DNA of 64,000 bases from Pseudomonas cavernicola (GTDB lineage: Bacteria > Pseudomonadota > Gammaproteobacteria > Pseudomonadales > Pseudomonadaceae). Below are positions 54,202-63,620 of the stretch, in pieces. The notes under the pieces are model-generated. The model was not told where the DNA came from and ran no database searches. It was given only the letters and a program-made list of their open reading frames with translations. Within the stretch, counting starts at the first letter, position 1, and the number at the start of each line of letters is the position of its first letter. Both the position numbers and the translations under genes were made by a program. Location of the stretch: the NCBI RefSeq assembly GCF_003596405.1, contig NZ_QYUR01000002.1:2916140-2980139 (forward strand), written 5' to 3'.

Positions 54202-55536
54202 ATGATTCGTATGCCCCTGGCCACCGCCAGCCTGCTGGCCATTGCTATTTCTCTCGCCGGTTGTGGCGAAGACAAAGCCCCAGCAACCCAAGCGGCGGCG
54301 CCAGCTGCCAGCAGCACAGCCACTCCAGCAGCAAGCGCCGGCAAGCTCGATGAAACAGCCGCCAAGGCGGTGGTCAACCATTACGCCGACGTCGCCCTGG
54401 CCGTGTTCACCGACGCTGCCATCACCGGCAAAGCGCTGCAAACCGCAGTGGACGCCCTGCTCGCCAAACCGAGTGACGCGACGTTGAAAGCCGCCCGCGA
54501 AGCCTGGCTGGCCGCCCGCGTGGCCTACATGCAGAGCGAAGTGTTTCGCTTCGGCAACCCGGTGGTGGATGACTGGGAAGGCCAACTGAACGCCTGGCCG
54601 CTGGACGAAGGCCTGATCGACTATGTAGCCGCCGACACCCCACACGCGCAGGGCAACCCTGGTGCTACCGCCAACATCATCGCCAACACCCAGATCCAGG
54701 TCGGCGAAGACAAGCTCGACGTCACGGAAATTACCGGTGAGAAACTGGCCAGCCTGAACGAGTTGGGCGGTTCCGAAGCCAACGTCGCCACCGGCTACCA
54801 CGCCATCGAATTCCTGCTCTGGGGCCAAGACCTGCATGGCACCGGCCCTGGTGCTGGCGAACGCCTTGCGAGCGACTACGCCACCGGCAAAGACTGCACC
54901 AATGGCCACTGCGACCGCCGCAGCGCCTACCTGAAAGCCGCCACCGACCTGCTGGTCAAAGATCTGGACGGCATGGTCGAGCAGTGGAAAGCCGGCGTTG
55001 CCGACAACTACCGCGCCACGCTGGTAGCCGATACTGCCGAGAATGGTCTGCGTAAAATGCTCTTTGGCATGGGCAGCCTGTCGCTCGGCGAACTGGCTGG
55101 CGAGCGCATGAAAGTCGCCCTGGAAGCCAACTCCACGGAAGACGAACATGACTGCTTCAGCGACAACACGCACAACTCGCACTTCTACAACGGCAAGGGT
55201 ATCCGCAACGTTTACCTGGGCGAATACAAGCGCATCAACGGCATCGTCCTGAATGGCCCGAGCCTGTCGTCCCTGGTGGCCAAAGTCGACCCGGCCACCG
55301 ACGCCACCCTGAAAGCCGATCTGACCGCCACCGAAGGCAAGCTGCAAGCCCTGGTGGACAGCGCCAACAACGGCCAGCACTTCGATCAACTGATCGCCGC
55401 CGACAACAGCGCCGGCCAGCAGATCGTGCGTGATGCCATCAGCGCCCTGGTCAAACAGACCGCGGCGATCGAACAGGCCGCGAGCAAACTGGGCATCAGC
55501 GACCTGAACCCGGACACCGCCGACCACCAGTTCTAA
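54202..55536 (+). CDS. icmP: Imelysin-family iron-regulated lipoprotein
   Basis: 444 residues from the ATG at 54202 behind an AAAGGA box. Lipoprotein signal with Cys21 (LAIAISLAGC). The Gly-x-His-x-x-Glu motif of imelysins is present (GYHAIEFLLWGQDLHGTG, G198, H200, E203). The early linker is Ala/Pro-rich. The family is envelope-located and iron-regulated, and imelysin genes are commonly followed by DUF1111 genes in iron-uptake loci. Named icmP for the P. aeruginosa equivalent (insulin-cleaving metalloprotease); protease activity in the family is debated. Confidence 0.9.
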   Translation: MIRMPLATASLLAIAISLAGCGEDKAPATQAAAPAASSTATPAASAGKLDETAAKAVVNHYADVALAVFTDAAITGKALQTAVDALLAKPSDATLKAAREAWLAARVAYMQSEVFRFGNPVVDDWEGQLNAWPLDEGLIDYVAADTPHAQGNPGATANIIANTQIQVGEDKLDVTEITGEKLASLNELGGSEANVATGYHAIEFLLWGQDLHGTGPGAGERLASDYATGKDCTNGHCDRRSAYLKAATDLLVKDLDGMVEQWKAGVADNYRATLVADTAENGLRKMLFGMGSLSLGELAGERMKVALEANSTEDEHDCFSDNTHNSHFYNGKGIRNVYLGEYKRINGIVLNGPSLSSLVAKVDPATDATLKADLTATEGKLQALVDSANNGQHFDQLIAADNSAGQQIVRDAISALVKQTAAIEQAASKLGISDLNPDTADHQF

Positions 55537-55551
55537 CAGTCGGCAAGACCG

Positions 55552-55586
55552 AAACGGATGTGGCTGTGGCCGCATCCGTTTTTTTT
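55552..55586 (+). terminator. Imelysin gene terminator
   Basis: aaacggatg / catccgttt stem with a run of 8 T. The mirrored copy (56487-56519) has only 7 of these bases. Confidence 0.9.
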
Positions 55587-55701
55587 CGCCTGGACTTAAT
55601 GCGCGACATTTCGCCCACCCAGTAAACGCTAATCCCTCTTATTCGAATTCCCTTAGCCTGATAAGCTTGCGCGCCTGATTCCGTGGTCTGGATCGTTGCC
55701 A

Positions 55702-56151
55702 ATGCCCCGCCTGTTTTCTCTCCTGCCCTTACTGCTACTGGCGCTTGGCCTGGCCTCGTGCGATGACGCACCACGTTTCAGCCAAGCCGAACCCGGCGAA
55801 GCCCTGTCCGCCGGCAGCACCACCGTGCGCAAAAGCGATCACAACGCCTTCTCCCAGCCCTCCGCGAATCTCTCGCCGCTGCGCCGGCTGGACTTCAGCG
55901 TCGGCAACAGCTTCTTCCGCAACCCGTGGGTCATCGCTCCGTCGACCACTATTGCTCGCGATGGCCTCGGCCCGCTGTTCAACACCAACTCTTGCCAGGG
56001 CTGCCATATCAAGGACGGCCGCGGCCACCCGCCGACCGCCGATGCCGTCAATGCGGTGTCGATGCTGGTACGCCTGTCGATTCCCGCCAGCGCCGAGCAG
56101 GCGCAAATCCTCCAGCGCCACGGTGTAGTGCACGGCAATTGGTTTGATTAG
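55702..56151 (+). CDS. DUF1111 di-haem thiol oxidoreductase, truncated at the palindrome apex
   Basis: The ATG at 55702 gives 149 residues before a stop; family members have about 450-500. Lipobox LGLASC (Cys20), then the family start (SVGNSFFRNPWVIAPSTTIARDGLGPLFNTNSCQGCHIKDGRGHPP) with the haem site C98-x2-C101-H102. After QRHGVV (about 56127) the expected P-x-P-V-Y-G-G-Q-L sequence is replaced by HGNWFD and a stop. The break coincides with the centre of the inverted duplication, so it is probably an artefact rather than a natural truncation. Confidence 0.8.
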   Translation: MPRLFSLLPLLLLALGLASCDDAPRFSQAEPGEALSAGSTTVRKSDHNAFSQPSANLSPLRRLDFSVGNSFFRNPWVIAPSTTIARDGLGPLFNTNSCQGCHIKDGRGHPPTADAVNAVSMLVRLSIPASAEQAQILQRHGVVHGNWFD

Positions 56152-56159
56152 TGGTCTTT
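56128..56159. other. Apex of the inverted duplication, unmatched sequence
   Basis: About 32 bases (ggcaattggtttgattagtg...) that fit neither the DUF1111 gene nor a clean reverse complement. The eight bases tagtggtc (56149-56156) match the reverse complement of 55944-55951 in the right order, suggesting a badly read continuation of the reverse arm. Confidence 0.5.
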
Positions 56160-56371
56160 GCGGAAGAAGCTGTTGCCGACGCTGAAGTCCAGCGGCGCAG
56201 CGGCGAGAGATTCGCGAGGGCTGGAGAAGGCGTTGTGATCGCTTTTGCGCAGGTGGTGCTGCCGGCGGACAGGGCTTCGCCGGGTTCGGTTGGCTGAAAC
56301 GTGGTGCGTCATCGCACGAGGCCAGGCAAGCGCCAGTAGCAGTAAGGGCAGGAGAGAAAACAGGCGGGCAT
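56160..56371 (-). pseudogene. Inverted copy of the DUF1111 gene 5' end, with seven deletions
   Basis: Mirror of 55702-55920. Starts at the ATG complement at 56371 and loses frame immediately (GGGG to GGG in codons 2-3), with six further single-base losses. It stops at the apex, so it has no coding capacity. Confidence 0.9.
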
Positions 56372-56472
56372 TGGCAACGATCCAGACACGGAATCAGGCG
56401 CGCAAGCTTATCAGGCTAAGGGAATTCGAATAAGAGGGATTAGCGTTTACTGGGTGGGCGAAATGTCGCGCA

Positions 56473-57867
56473 TTAAGTCCAGGCGAAAAAAACGGATGCG
56501 GCCACAGCCACATCCGTTTCGGTCTTGCCGACTGTTAGAACTGGTGGTCGCGGTGTCCGGTTCAGGTCGCTGATGCCCAGTTTGCTCGCGGCCTGTTCGA
56601 TCGCCGCGGTCTGTTTGACCAGGGCGCTGATGGCATCACGCACGATCTGCTGGCCGGCGCTGTTGTCGGCGGCGATCAGTTGATCGAAGTGCTGGCCGTT
56701 GTTGGCGCTGTCCACCAGGGCTTGCAGCTTGCCTTCGGTGGCGGTCAGATCGGCTTTCAGGGTGGCGTCGGTGGCCGGGTCGACTTTGGCCACCAGGGAC
56801 GACAGGCTCGGGCCATTCAGGACGATGCCGTTGATGCGCTTGTATTCGCCCAGGTAAACGTTGCGGATACCCTTGCCGTTGTAGAAGTGCGAGTTGTGCG
56901 TGTTGTCGCTGAAGCAGTCATGTTCGTCTTCCGTGGAGTTGGCTTCCAGGGCGACTTTCATGCGCTCGCCAGCCAGTTCGCCGAGCGACAGGCTGCCCAT
57001 GCCAAAGAGCATTTTACGCAGACCATTCTCGGCAGTATCGGCTACCAGCGTGGCGCGGTAGTTGTCGGCAACGCCGGCTTTCCACTGCTCGACCATGCCG
57101 TCCAGATCTTTGACCAGCAGGTCGGTGGCGGCTTTCAGGTAGGCGCTGCGGCGGTCGCAGTGGCCATTGGTGCAGTCTTTGCCGGTGGCGTAGTCGCTCG
57201 CAAGGCGTTCGCCAGCACCAGGGCCGGTGCCATGCAGGTCTTGGCCCCAGAGCAGGAATTCGATGGCGTGGTAGCCGGTGGCGACGTTGGCTTCGGAACC
57301 GCCCAACTCGTTCAGGCTGGCCAGTTTCTCACCGGTAATTTCCGTGACGTCGAGCTTGTCTTCGCCGACCTGGATCTGGGTGTTGGCGATGATGTTGGCG
57401 GTAGCACCAGGGTTGCCCTGCGCGTGTGGGGTGTCGGCGGCTACATAGTCGATCAGGCCTTCGTCCAGCGGCCAGGCGTTCAGTTGGCCTTCCCAGTCAT
57501 CCACCACCGGGTTGCCGAAGCGAAACACTTCGCTCTGCATGTAGGCCACGCGGGCGGCCAGCCAGGCTTCGCGGGCGGCTTTCAACGTCGCGTCACTCGG
57601 TTTGGCGAGCAGGGCGTCCACTGCGGTTTGCAGCGCTTTGCCGGTGATGGCAGCGTCGGTGAACACGGCCAGGGCGACGTCGGCGTAATGGTTGACCACC
57701 GCCTTGGCGGCTGTTTCATCGAGCTTGCCGGCGCTTGCTGCTGGAGTGGCTGTGCTGCTGGCAGCTGGCGCCGCCGCTTGGGTTGCTGGGGCTTTGTCTT
57801 CGCCACAACCGGCGAGAGAAATAGCAATGGCCAGCAGGCTGGCGGTGGCCAGGGGCATACGAATCAT
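56473..57867 (-). pseudogene. Inverted copy of the imelysin gene, frameshifted at its end
   Basis: Residues 1-436 are the same as in the left copy. Two single-base losses near 56550 and 56560 (GGCGG to GCGG, GGGTT to GGTT) replace the C-terminal NPDTADHQF by a shifted tail ending at 56473. The true stop would be at 56535. A Fur-like dyad mirrored from the left arm is at 57930-57948. Confidence 0.88.
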
Positions 57868-58068
57868 GGCGAAGTCCTTTGCGTCGAGAGGTGAGAACGG
57901 TGCGCGCGGCGCACGTAAAACCACAACATAATGCGAAAGATTTGCATTTTGTGCAAAGGGCGAGCGCTCCTAATTGTTCTTCCATAGCGTGCGTCAGCTC
58001 TGCTCGGTGCTGCGCAGTGCCGCTAGAATGCCGGCATCCTTACCCGCAGTCCTTATGGAGAAGCCTGC

Positions 58069-58641
58069 ATGAGCCTGACCAGCGTCGCCGTCTTGGTTGT
58101 TCTGTTCCTTCTCGCCGCTTACGCGGTGATTCTCTACAACGGCTTGGTGCGCCTGAAGCATGGGGTGAGCAAGGCCTGGGCGAATATCGAGGTACTGCTC
58201 AAGCAGCGCCACGATGAGTTACCCAAGCTGGTGGAGACCTGCAAGCAGTACATGCAGCACGAACGCAGCACCCTGGAGCAGGTGATCCGCGCCCGTAACG
58301 CGGTGGCCAGCGCCCGCGAGAAGGGCGATGTGGGTGCCCTGGGGTTGGCGGAAAGCGGCCTGCGTGCGGGGCTTGGTCAGTTGTTCGCCTTGGCCGAGAA
58401 CTATCCGCAGCTGAAAGCCAACGAGAGCTTCCAATTTCTCCAGCAGCGCATCAGTGGCCTGGAGAACGGCATCGCCGATCGGCGTGAGCTGTACAACGAA
58501 ACGGTCAACCTGAACAACGTGCGCATCGAGCAGTTTCCCGACTTGATCATCGCCGGCCTGTTCGGCTTCAAGGCGGCCGAATTGCTGGAGTTCAGCGAGG
58601 CCGAAAAGGCCGACGTCGACCTCAAAGCCTTGTTCGGTTAA
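58069..58641 (+). CDS. lemA: LemA-family protein, inverted copy
   Basis: 190 residues identical to the product of 53428-54000; no base missing here. See that entry for domains. It is followed 3 nt later by the GIDE copy, as in the left arm. Confidence 0.9.
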   Translation: MSLTSVAVLVVLFLLAAYAVILYNGLVRLKHGVSKAWANIEVLLKQRHDELPKLVETCKQYMQHERSTLEQVIRARNAVASAREKGDVGALGLAESGLRAGLGQLFALAENYPQLKANESFQFLQQRISGLENGIADRRELYNETVNLNNVRIEQFPDLIIAGLFGFKAAELLEFSEAEKADVDLKALFG

Positions 58642-58644
58642 GCC

Positions 58645-59541
58645 GTGGAGATTCAAGAGCTGGCGTTCGGTCTGGCATTCAGCGTCGGCGCCTGTGCGGG
58701 AGGCGCCTGGTGGTGCTTGCGGCGCTTGGCCGAAGCTCGCCATTTGCTGGATACCCCGACCTCGAAGATCCGTTCGGCGGCGCAGGGCTATGTCGAGTTT
58801 TACGGTGTGCTGGAGCCGGTGCCGGAGACGCTGATCTATGGCCCGCTGACGGGTAAACCTTGCTTGTGGTGGCGCTTCAGAATCGAGGAATACAGTAGCA
58901 ACGGCAAGGGGCGCTCATGGCGCCCGGTCGAGAGCGGTAGCAGCGAAGCTTGGTTGCGGCTGGCCGATGCGACGGGAGACTGTCTGATCAATCCGCAGGG
59001 GGCGCAGGTGCGTCCGGCGACGCGCGAGGTCTGGAAGGGCAACCTGCGTCACCCGCGTGGCCTGGCCCAAGGTGGGATACGCGGCTGGTTGTCCAGCGGC
59101 AAAGATTACCGCTACACCGAGGAGCGCCTCCACGTGGGCGAATCGTTGTATGCCATCGGCGATTTCCGCACTTCTGGTGGTGGTCGTCAGGGCCTCGATT
59201 TGAGCGCCGCGCAGAGCAGCGTGATCCGTCAATGGAAGGGCGACTTCGCTGGTCTCTTGCAGCGCTTCGATAACGACCGCGACGGTCAGCTGGATGAGCG
59301 GGAATGGAACCGCGTGCGCCTGGCCGCGCAGTTGGAAGCCGAGGATCGGCATCGGCAGGTGAGCGTACAGCCGGCACAGAACCATCTGGCCCAGCCGCGG
59401 GAATCGCAGCCGTTTATCCTTTCCAGTTATGGTGAGGACGATATGGCCCGGCAGTTCCGCTGGCAAGCCGCGGCGGGGGCTGTGTTGTGTCTGCTTGGCG
59501 CGCTGGGGACGGCATGGCTGCTGGAAGGGACGGTTCTCTAA
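58645..59541 (+). CDS. GIDE/EF-hand membrane protein, inverted copy
   Basis: 298 residues identical to the product of 52528-53424, including the EF-hand loop and the GTG start. No indels in this interval. Confidence 0.85.
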   Translation: MEIQELAFGLAFSVGACAGGAWWCLRRLAEARHLLDTPTSKIRSAAQGYVEFYGVLEPVPETLIYGPLTGKPCLWWRFRIEEYSSNGKGRSWRPVESGSSEAWLRLADATGDCLINPQGAQVRPATREVWKGNLRHPRGLAQGGIRGWLSSGKDYRYTEERLHVGESLYAIGDFRTSGGGRQGLDLSAAQSSVIRQWKGDFAGLLQRFDNDRDGQLDEREWNRVRLAAQLEAEDRHRQVSVQPAQNHLAQPRESQPFILSSYGEDDMARQFRWQAAAGAVLCLLGALGTAWLLEGTVL

Positions 59542-59577
59542 GCGCGAGCTCGGTTGGCGCGAAGCGCGGGCAGATTA

Positions 59578-59680
59578 GTAGGGTGGAATCCCGGAGGGGC
59601 TTCCACCGTCTGCGGCGAACCGACTGGCCGCTAGCCCCCAGTTTGGTGGATTACGCCGCTGCGCGGCTAATCCACCCTAC
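59578..59680. repeat. GTAGGGTGG repeat, mirror of copy 4
   Basis: The same element as 52388-52491, reversed and one base shorter (CCCCGG read as CCCGG). Confidence 0.8.
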
Positions 59681-59708
59681 CTGCTTGAGCCGGTTCTTAG
59701 TGCGGCGT

Positions 59709-61771
59709 TCAGAGTGTGGCGGGGTTAGTGCTGGCCTTGCTGAGACGGCGGGATTGTTTCAGGAACAGCGTCAGCTCGCGAGCCGGCAACGGCTTGCTGT
59801 ACAGATAGCCCTGCCCCTCATGGCAGCCCTGGGCAATGATGTAGGTCTCTTGCTCGAGGGTTTCCACGCCTTCGGCGATGACCTGCATGCCCAGGCTTTT
59901 ACCCAACTGGATGATGGCGCGCACGATGGTCGCGTCGTCCTCGTCGTCTAGCAGGTCCTGTACAAAGCTCTTGTCGATCTTGATCTTGTCCAGCGGCAGG
60001 CTCTTCAGGTAACTCAGCGAGGAGTAGCCGGTACCGAAGTCATCGATCGCGATCAGTGCGCCGGAGCGGCGCAGGCTGAGCAGGTGCTGGGCGGCGGTGG
60101 TGATGTCTTCCATCAGGCCGGTTTCGGTGACTTCCAGTTCCAGGCTGCGTGGCGGTAGCCTGTAGACCTGCAGCAGGTTGTTCACCACCCGCGGCAGCTC
60201 TGCGTGGTGCAGTTGCACGGTGGAGAGGTTGACCGCCATGCGCAGGTCGACAAAGCCCAGATCGTGCCATTCGCGCAGTTGTCGGCAGGCCTGGTCGAGA
60301 ATCCACTCGCCGATCGGGATGATGCTGCCGTTCTGCTCGGCCAGCGGAATAAACAGATCCGGCGCACCAAGCCGTGGTGCGGATGCTGCCAGCGCAACAG
60401 AGCCTCGACGCCGACCACGCGATGATCGCGGTAGTCCACCTGGGGTTGGTAGACCAGATGCAACTGGCCCTGGGCGAGGGCGTCGCGCAGATCCTTCTCC
60501 AATTCGCGGCGGCGGCGCATTTCGCTGTCGACGCTGGCGATATAGAACTGATAGCGGTTACGCGAGCGGCTCTTGGCCAGGGTCATGGTTTGTTCGGCTT
60601 TCTGCAGCAGCTTCTCGGTGCTGTCGCCATCTTCCGGAAACAGGGTGATGCCGATTGTGGCGCGCAGGCGTACTTCCTGCTGATCGAGCATGAACGGCGC
60701 TTCCAGGTCATCCAGCACGCTTTGCGCCAGCTCGGCGGCTTCGTAGGGCTGTTCGATGTCCGCTTGCACCAGGGCGAACTGATCGCCACCCAGGCGCGCC
60801 AAGGCGCCGAGGCGACCGCTGTGGCTGCGCAGGCGGTCAGAGAGGGCGAGCAGCAACTGGTCGCCGGTCTGGTAACTGAACTGCTCGTTAATTCCTTTGA
60901 AATCGTCCAGGCCGACGCAGAGTACCGCCACTCGGCGCTGCAGGCGGCCGGCATCGCTGAGAATCTGGTTGAGCTGCTGTTGCAGTTGTTGGCGATTAGG
61001 CAGGCCGGTGAGGAAGTCGTATTGGGCCATGCGCTGCAGGCTGTCTTCTGCCTCACGGCGTAAATGCGTGTTGCGTTCGATGGAGGCGAGCAGCTGGTTG
61101 CGGTATTGATCCACAGACCCAGTTCGTTCTTCTCGTTGCCCTTGAGCATCGGCAGCTTGTGCTCGCTGGGGCGATCCGGATTGATGTTGGTCAAGTGCTC
61201 GATGATCCTCGACAGCGGCTTGGTCAGCAGCCAGTGGTAGACCAGATAGAGAACCAAGCCCATGGCCAGTGCGCAGCACGCCGGAGATGAAGATGACCAC
61301 CGAGCTGGTGACGAAATCCTCGCCGTAGGGCGCAGTGTCGAGGGTGATGGTCAGGTCGCCGTAGTACTCGCTGTACGGGCTGCGGCCCACCAGTTGGGTG
61401 GTGAAGGTGGCTTCATTGCCGAGAATCGGGTCGGTCAGCCAGCGCGTGGGCCGCTTCATCAGGTCGCGGGACTTTTCCGCGAGCATCGGTTCATTCGGAT
61501 GGCCGATCGCGGCGAAACGCACGGATTCGTTCTGGAACAGGCCCTCGATGACCTGCATGCCCATCTCCCGGTCCAGGCTGTAAACCGCCTGAGTCGAGGG
61601 GTCACGGAACATGTCGAGGATGCGTTGTGCATCGTTGGCCACCGCCTGGCGCGTCTTGTACGCGTCGAACATGATTTGCCCGCAGCTCAGCACCACTCCA
61701 ACTACCAGTGCTGAGAGCAGCACCACGCGCAGCAGCTTCAGCGACAAACTGTGTTTGAGTTCCAGCTTCAA
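59709..61771 (-). pseudogene. Inverted copy of bifA, broken by three frameshifts
   Basis: Mirror of 50293-52359 but four bases shorter: two lost near 61274 (GCGCGC to GCGC), one near 61105 (TTGGCGG to TTGCGG) and one near 60363 (GGCGGC to GGCGC). The reading frame splits into pieces 61771-60182, 61263-60583 and 60239-59709. The EAL half is translated only from an internal start. All other bases compared match the left copy, so these are probably sequence errors rather than decay. Confidence 0.9.
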
Positions 61772-62050
61772 ATGACCGTTCCTTGTTCGAGGCCAGAGCC
61801 GTCAGACCGGTGTGAGTATTAGCAATCGTGCGGAAGCAGTCAAAGGGCCATTACCATGAACACAGTTGTGCCATCGCAGTGCGACCGTGGCGTGCGCTGC
61901 CGGCTTACGTCCGATCTCTTTAACTGTGTCGGTGCGACGGTGCTTGGACTTGAGGACATTCGGTGGTTTCTTTCGCGCATCTCGAGCAGCGCGCGTCGCA
62001 CGAGATCGCGCAGCAAGGTTGCTGGCGTAAGGAGTAGCAGGGCAGATACG

Positions 62051-62074
62051 AAAAAACCCGGCGAATGCCGGGTT
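62051..62074 (-). terminator. sodB terminator, inverted copy
   Basis: Reverse complement of 49990-50013, unchanged. Confidence 0.88.
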
Positions 62075-62146
62075 CTTCTGGGCCTGGAGGCCGGTCTTAG
62101 ATCCTGTTCACGATCCGCTACGCTCGCTTGGATCGTGAATAGGTTC

Positions 62147-62728
62147 TTAGGCTGCGTAGTTTTTCGCTACGAAGTCCCAGTTGACCAGGTTCCAGAACGC
62201 CTCAACGTACTTCGGACGCAGGTTGCGGTAGTCGATGTAGTAAGCGTGTTCCCATACGTCACAGGTCAGCAGCGGGGTGTCGCCGCTGGTCAGCGGGCAG
62301 CCGGCGCCGATGGTGCTGGCCAGAGCCAGGGAGCCGTCAGCTTTCTTCACCAGCCAGCCCCAGCCGGAGCCGAAGGTGCCGATGGAGGTTTTGCTGAACT
62401 CTTCCTTGAACTTGTCGAAGGAGCCGAACGCAGCGTTGATGGCTTCAGCCAGCGCGCCAGTCGGTTGGCCGCCGGCGTTTGGCGCCATGCAGTTCCAGTA
62501 GAAGGTGTGGTTCCACACTTGTGCGGCGTTGTTGAAGATGCCGCCCGAAGAAGTCTTGACGATCTCTTCCAGGGTTTTGCCTTCGAACTCGGTGCCTGGC
62601 ACCAGGTTGTTCAGGTTCACGACGTAGGCGTTGTGATGCTTGTCGTGATGGTATTCCAGGGTTTCAGCAGAAATGTGCGGCTCGAGGGCGTTTTTCGCGT
62701 ACGGCAGCGGTGGCAATTCGAAAGCCAT
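62147..62728 (-). CDS. sodB: Iron superoxide dismutase, inverted copy
   Basis: 193 residues identical to the product of 49336-49917 with all four metal ligands. If the duplication is an artefact this is the same gene. Confidence 0.92.
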   Translation of the reverse strand: MAFELPPLPYAKNALEPHISAETLEYHHDKHHNAYVVNLNNLVPGTEFEGKTLEEIVKTSSGGIFNNAAQVWNHTFYWNCMAPNAGGQPTGALAEAINAAFGSFDKFKEEFSKTSIGTFGSGWGWLVKKADGSLALASTIGAGCPLTSGDTPLLTCDVWEHAYYIDYRNLRPKYVEAFWNLVNWDFVAKNYAA

Positions 62729-62937
62729 GGTCTATCTCCTACTCAGGTCAGGTGCGGTGAGCGCGAGGCCGTTCACGGGCGGCCAGACATACGGCGGGAG
62801 TTTGTACTCTTTGCGCCGTGGACTCGGGATCATAGCACTGGGTCTGTGGCATAACCACGCAACAACTGTGTGGAAAAGGCTGTGCAGGCCGAGTGAAGAA
62901 GCCGATGCCAGGGCCCTCGCCGTGGCGCAAGGGCTCG

Positions 62938-62991
62938 AGGCTCTGTTGACGCAAGCGAGTCGCGGCATGTTCGCTTGCGTCAACAGAGCCT
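62938..62991. repeat. 21-bp-stem hairpin, inverted copy
   Basis: Mirror of 49073-49126, same stem and loop. Confidence 0.75.
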
Positions 62992-63015
62992 AGAGTGCTG
63001 GCTCGAGCTGACCCA

Positions 63016-63615
63016 TCAGCCAGTTAGTAGTTGCCCGGCTACGGCAAACATCATCAGCGCTACGCTCAGATCGAGCAGGCGCCAGGTCGTGGGGCGGGCC
63101 AGCCAGGGCGCGAGCCAGGCCGCACCGAGGGCCAGGGTGAAAAACCAGAGCAAGGAGGCGCTGGCGGCGCCCAGGGCATAGGCGCCGGGAACGGTTTGCT
63201 GGGCGCCGAGTGAGCCGATCAGTAGCACGGTATCCAGGTACACATGCGGATTGAGCAGGGTCACAGCCAAGGCGGCCAGCAGCACCGCCCGCCGCGAACG
63301 GGGGCCGGCTCCGGCGGCTTCATTCAAGGCCTGCGGATTGAGGGCGCGGCGCAAGGCTTTGACCCCATACCAGAGCAGGAAGGCCGCGCCGCCCCAGCGG
63401 GCGATCCCCAGCAGCACGGGATTCTGCGCGAGCAGAGTGGCCAGGCCGAACACTCCGGCGGCAACCAGCAGCGCATCACAAAGCACGCAGAGTGCCGCCA
63501 CCGGCAGGTGATGCTCGCGGCGCAGGCTCTGCGCCAGGACAAAAGCGTTCTGCGCGCCGAGGGCGACGATCAGCCCGGCGGCCACCAGCAAACCATTCAG
63601 ATAACTTTGCCACAT
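63016..63615 (-). CDS. argO: LysE/ArgO exporter, inverted copy
   Basis: 199 residues identical to the product of 48449-49048. Confidence 0.9.
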   Translation of the reverse strand: MWQSYLNGLLVAAGLIVALGAQNAFVLAQSLRREHHLPVAALCVLCDALLVAAGVFGLATLLAQNPVLLGIARWGGAAFLLWYGVKALRRALNPQALNEAAGAGPRSRRAVLLAALAVTLLNPHVYLDTVLLIGSLGAQQTVPGAYALGAASASLLWFFTLALGAAWLAPWLARPTTWRLLDLSVALMMFAVAGQLLTG

Positions 63616-63620
63616 GGCCG

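Larger units (their letters stand above)
48064..55920 (+). repeat. Left arm of a ~7.86-kb inverted duplication
   Basis: Carries intact ACT (most), argO, sodB, bifA, GIDE, lemA, imelysin and the first ~73 codons of the DUF1111 gene. Position x pairs with about 112064 - x in the outer part, drifting to 112080 - x near the centre because 16 bases are missing from the other arm. The true left limit may lie left of 48064, since the partner continues past the window end. Confidence 0.95.

Noticed and set aside
54175..55575. A 466-codon ORF antisense to imelysin
   Set aside because: Composition is that of a GC-rich antisense frame; no family resemblance, and the sense strand is clearly coding.
59709..61771. 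A second, divergent GGDEF-EAL gene
   Set aside because: It is the mirror of bifA with four deleted bases and no other change seen; not an independent paralogue.
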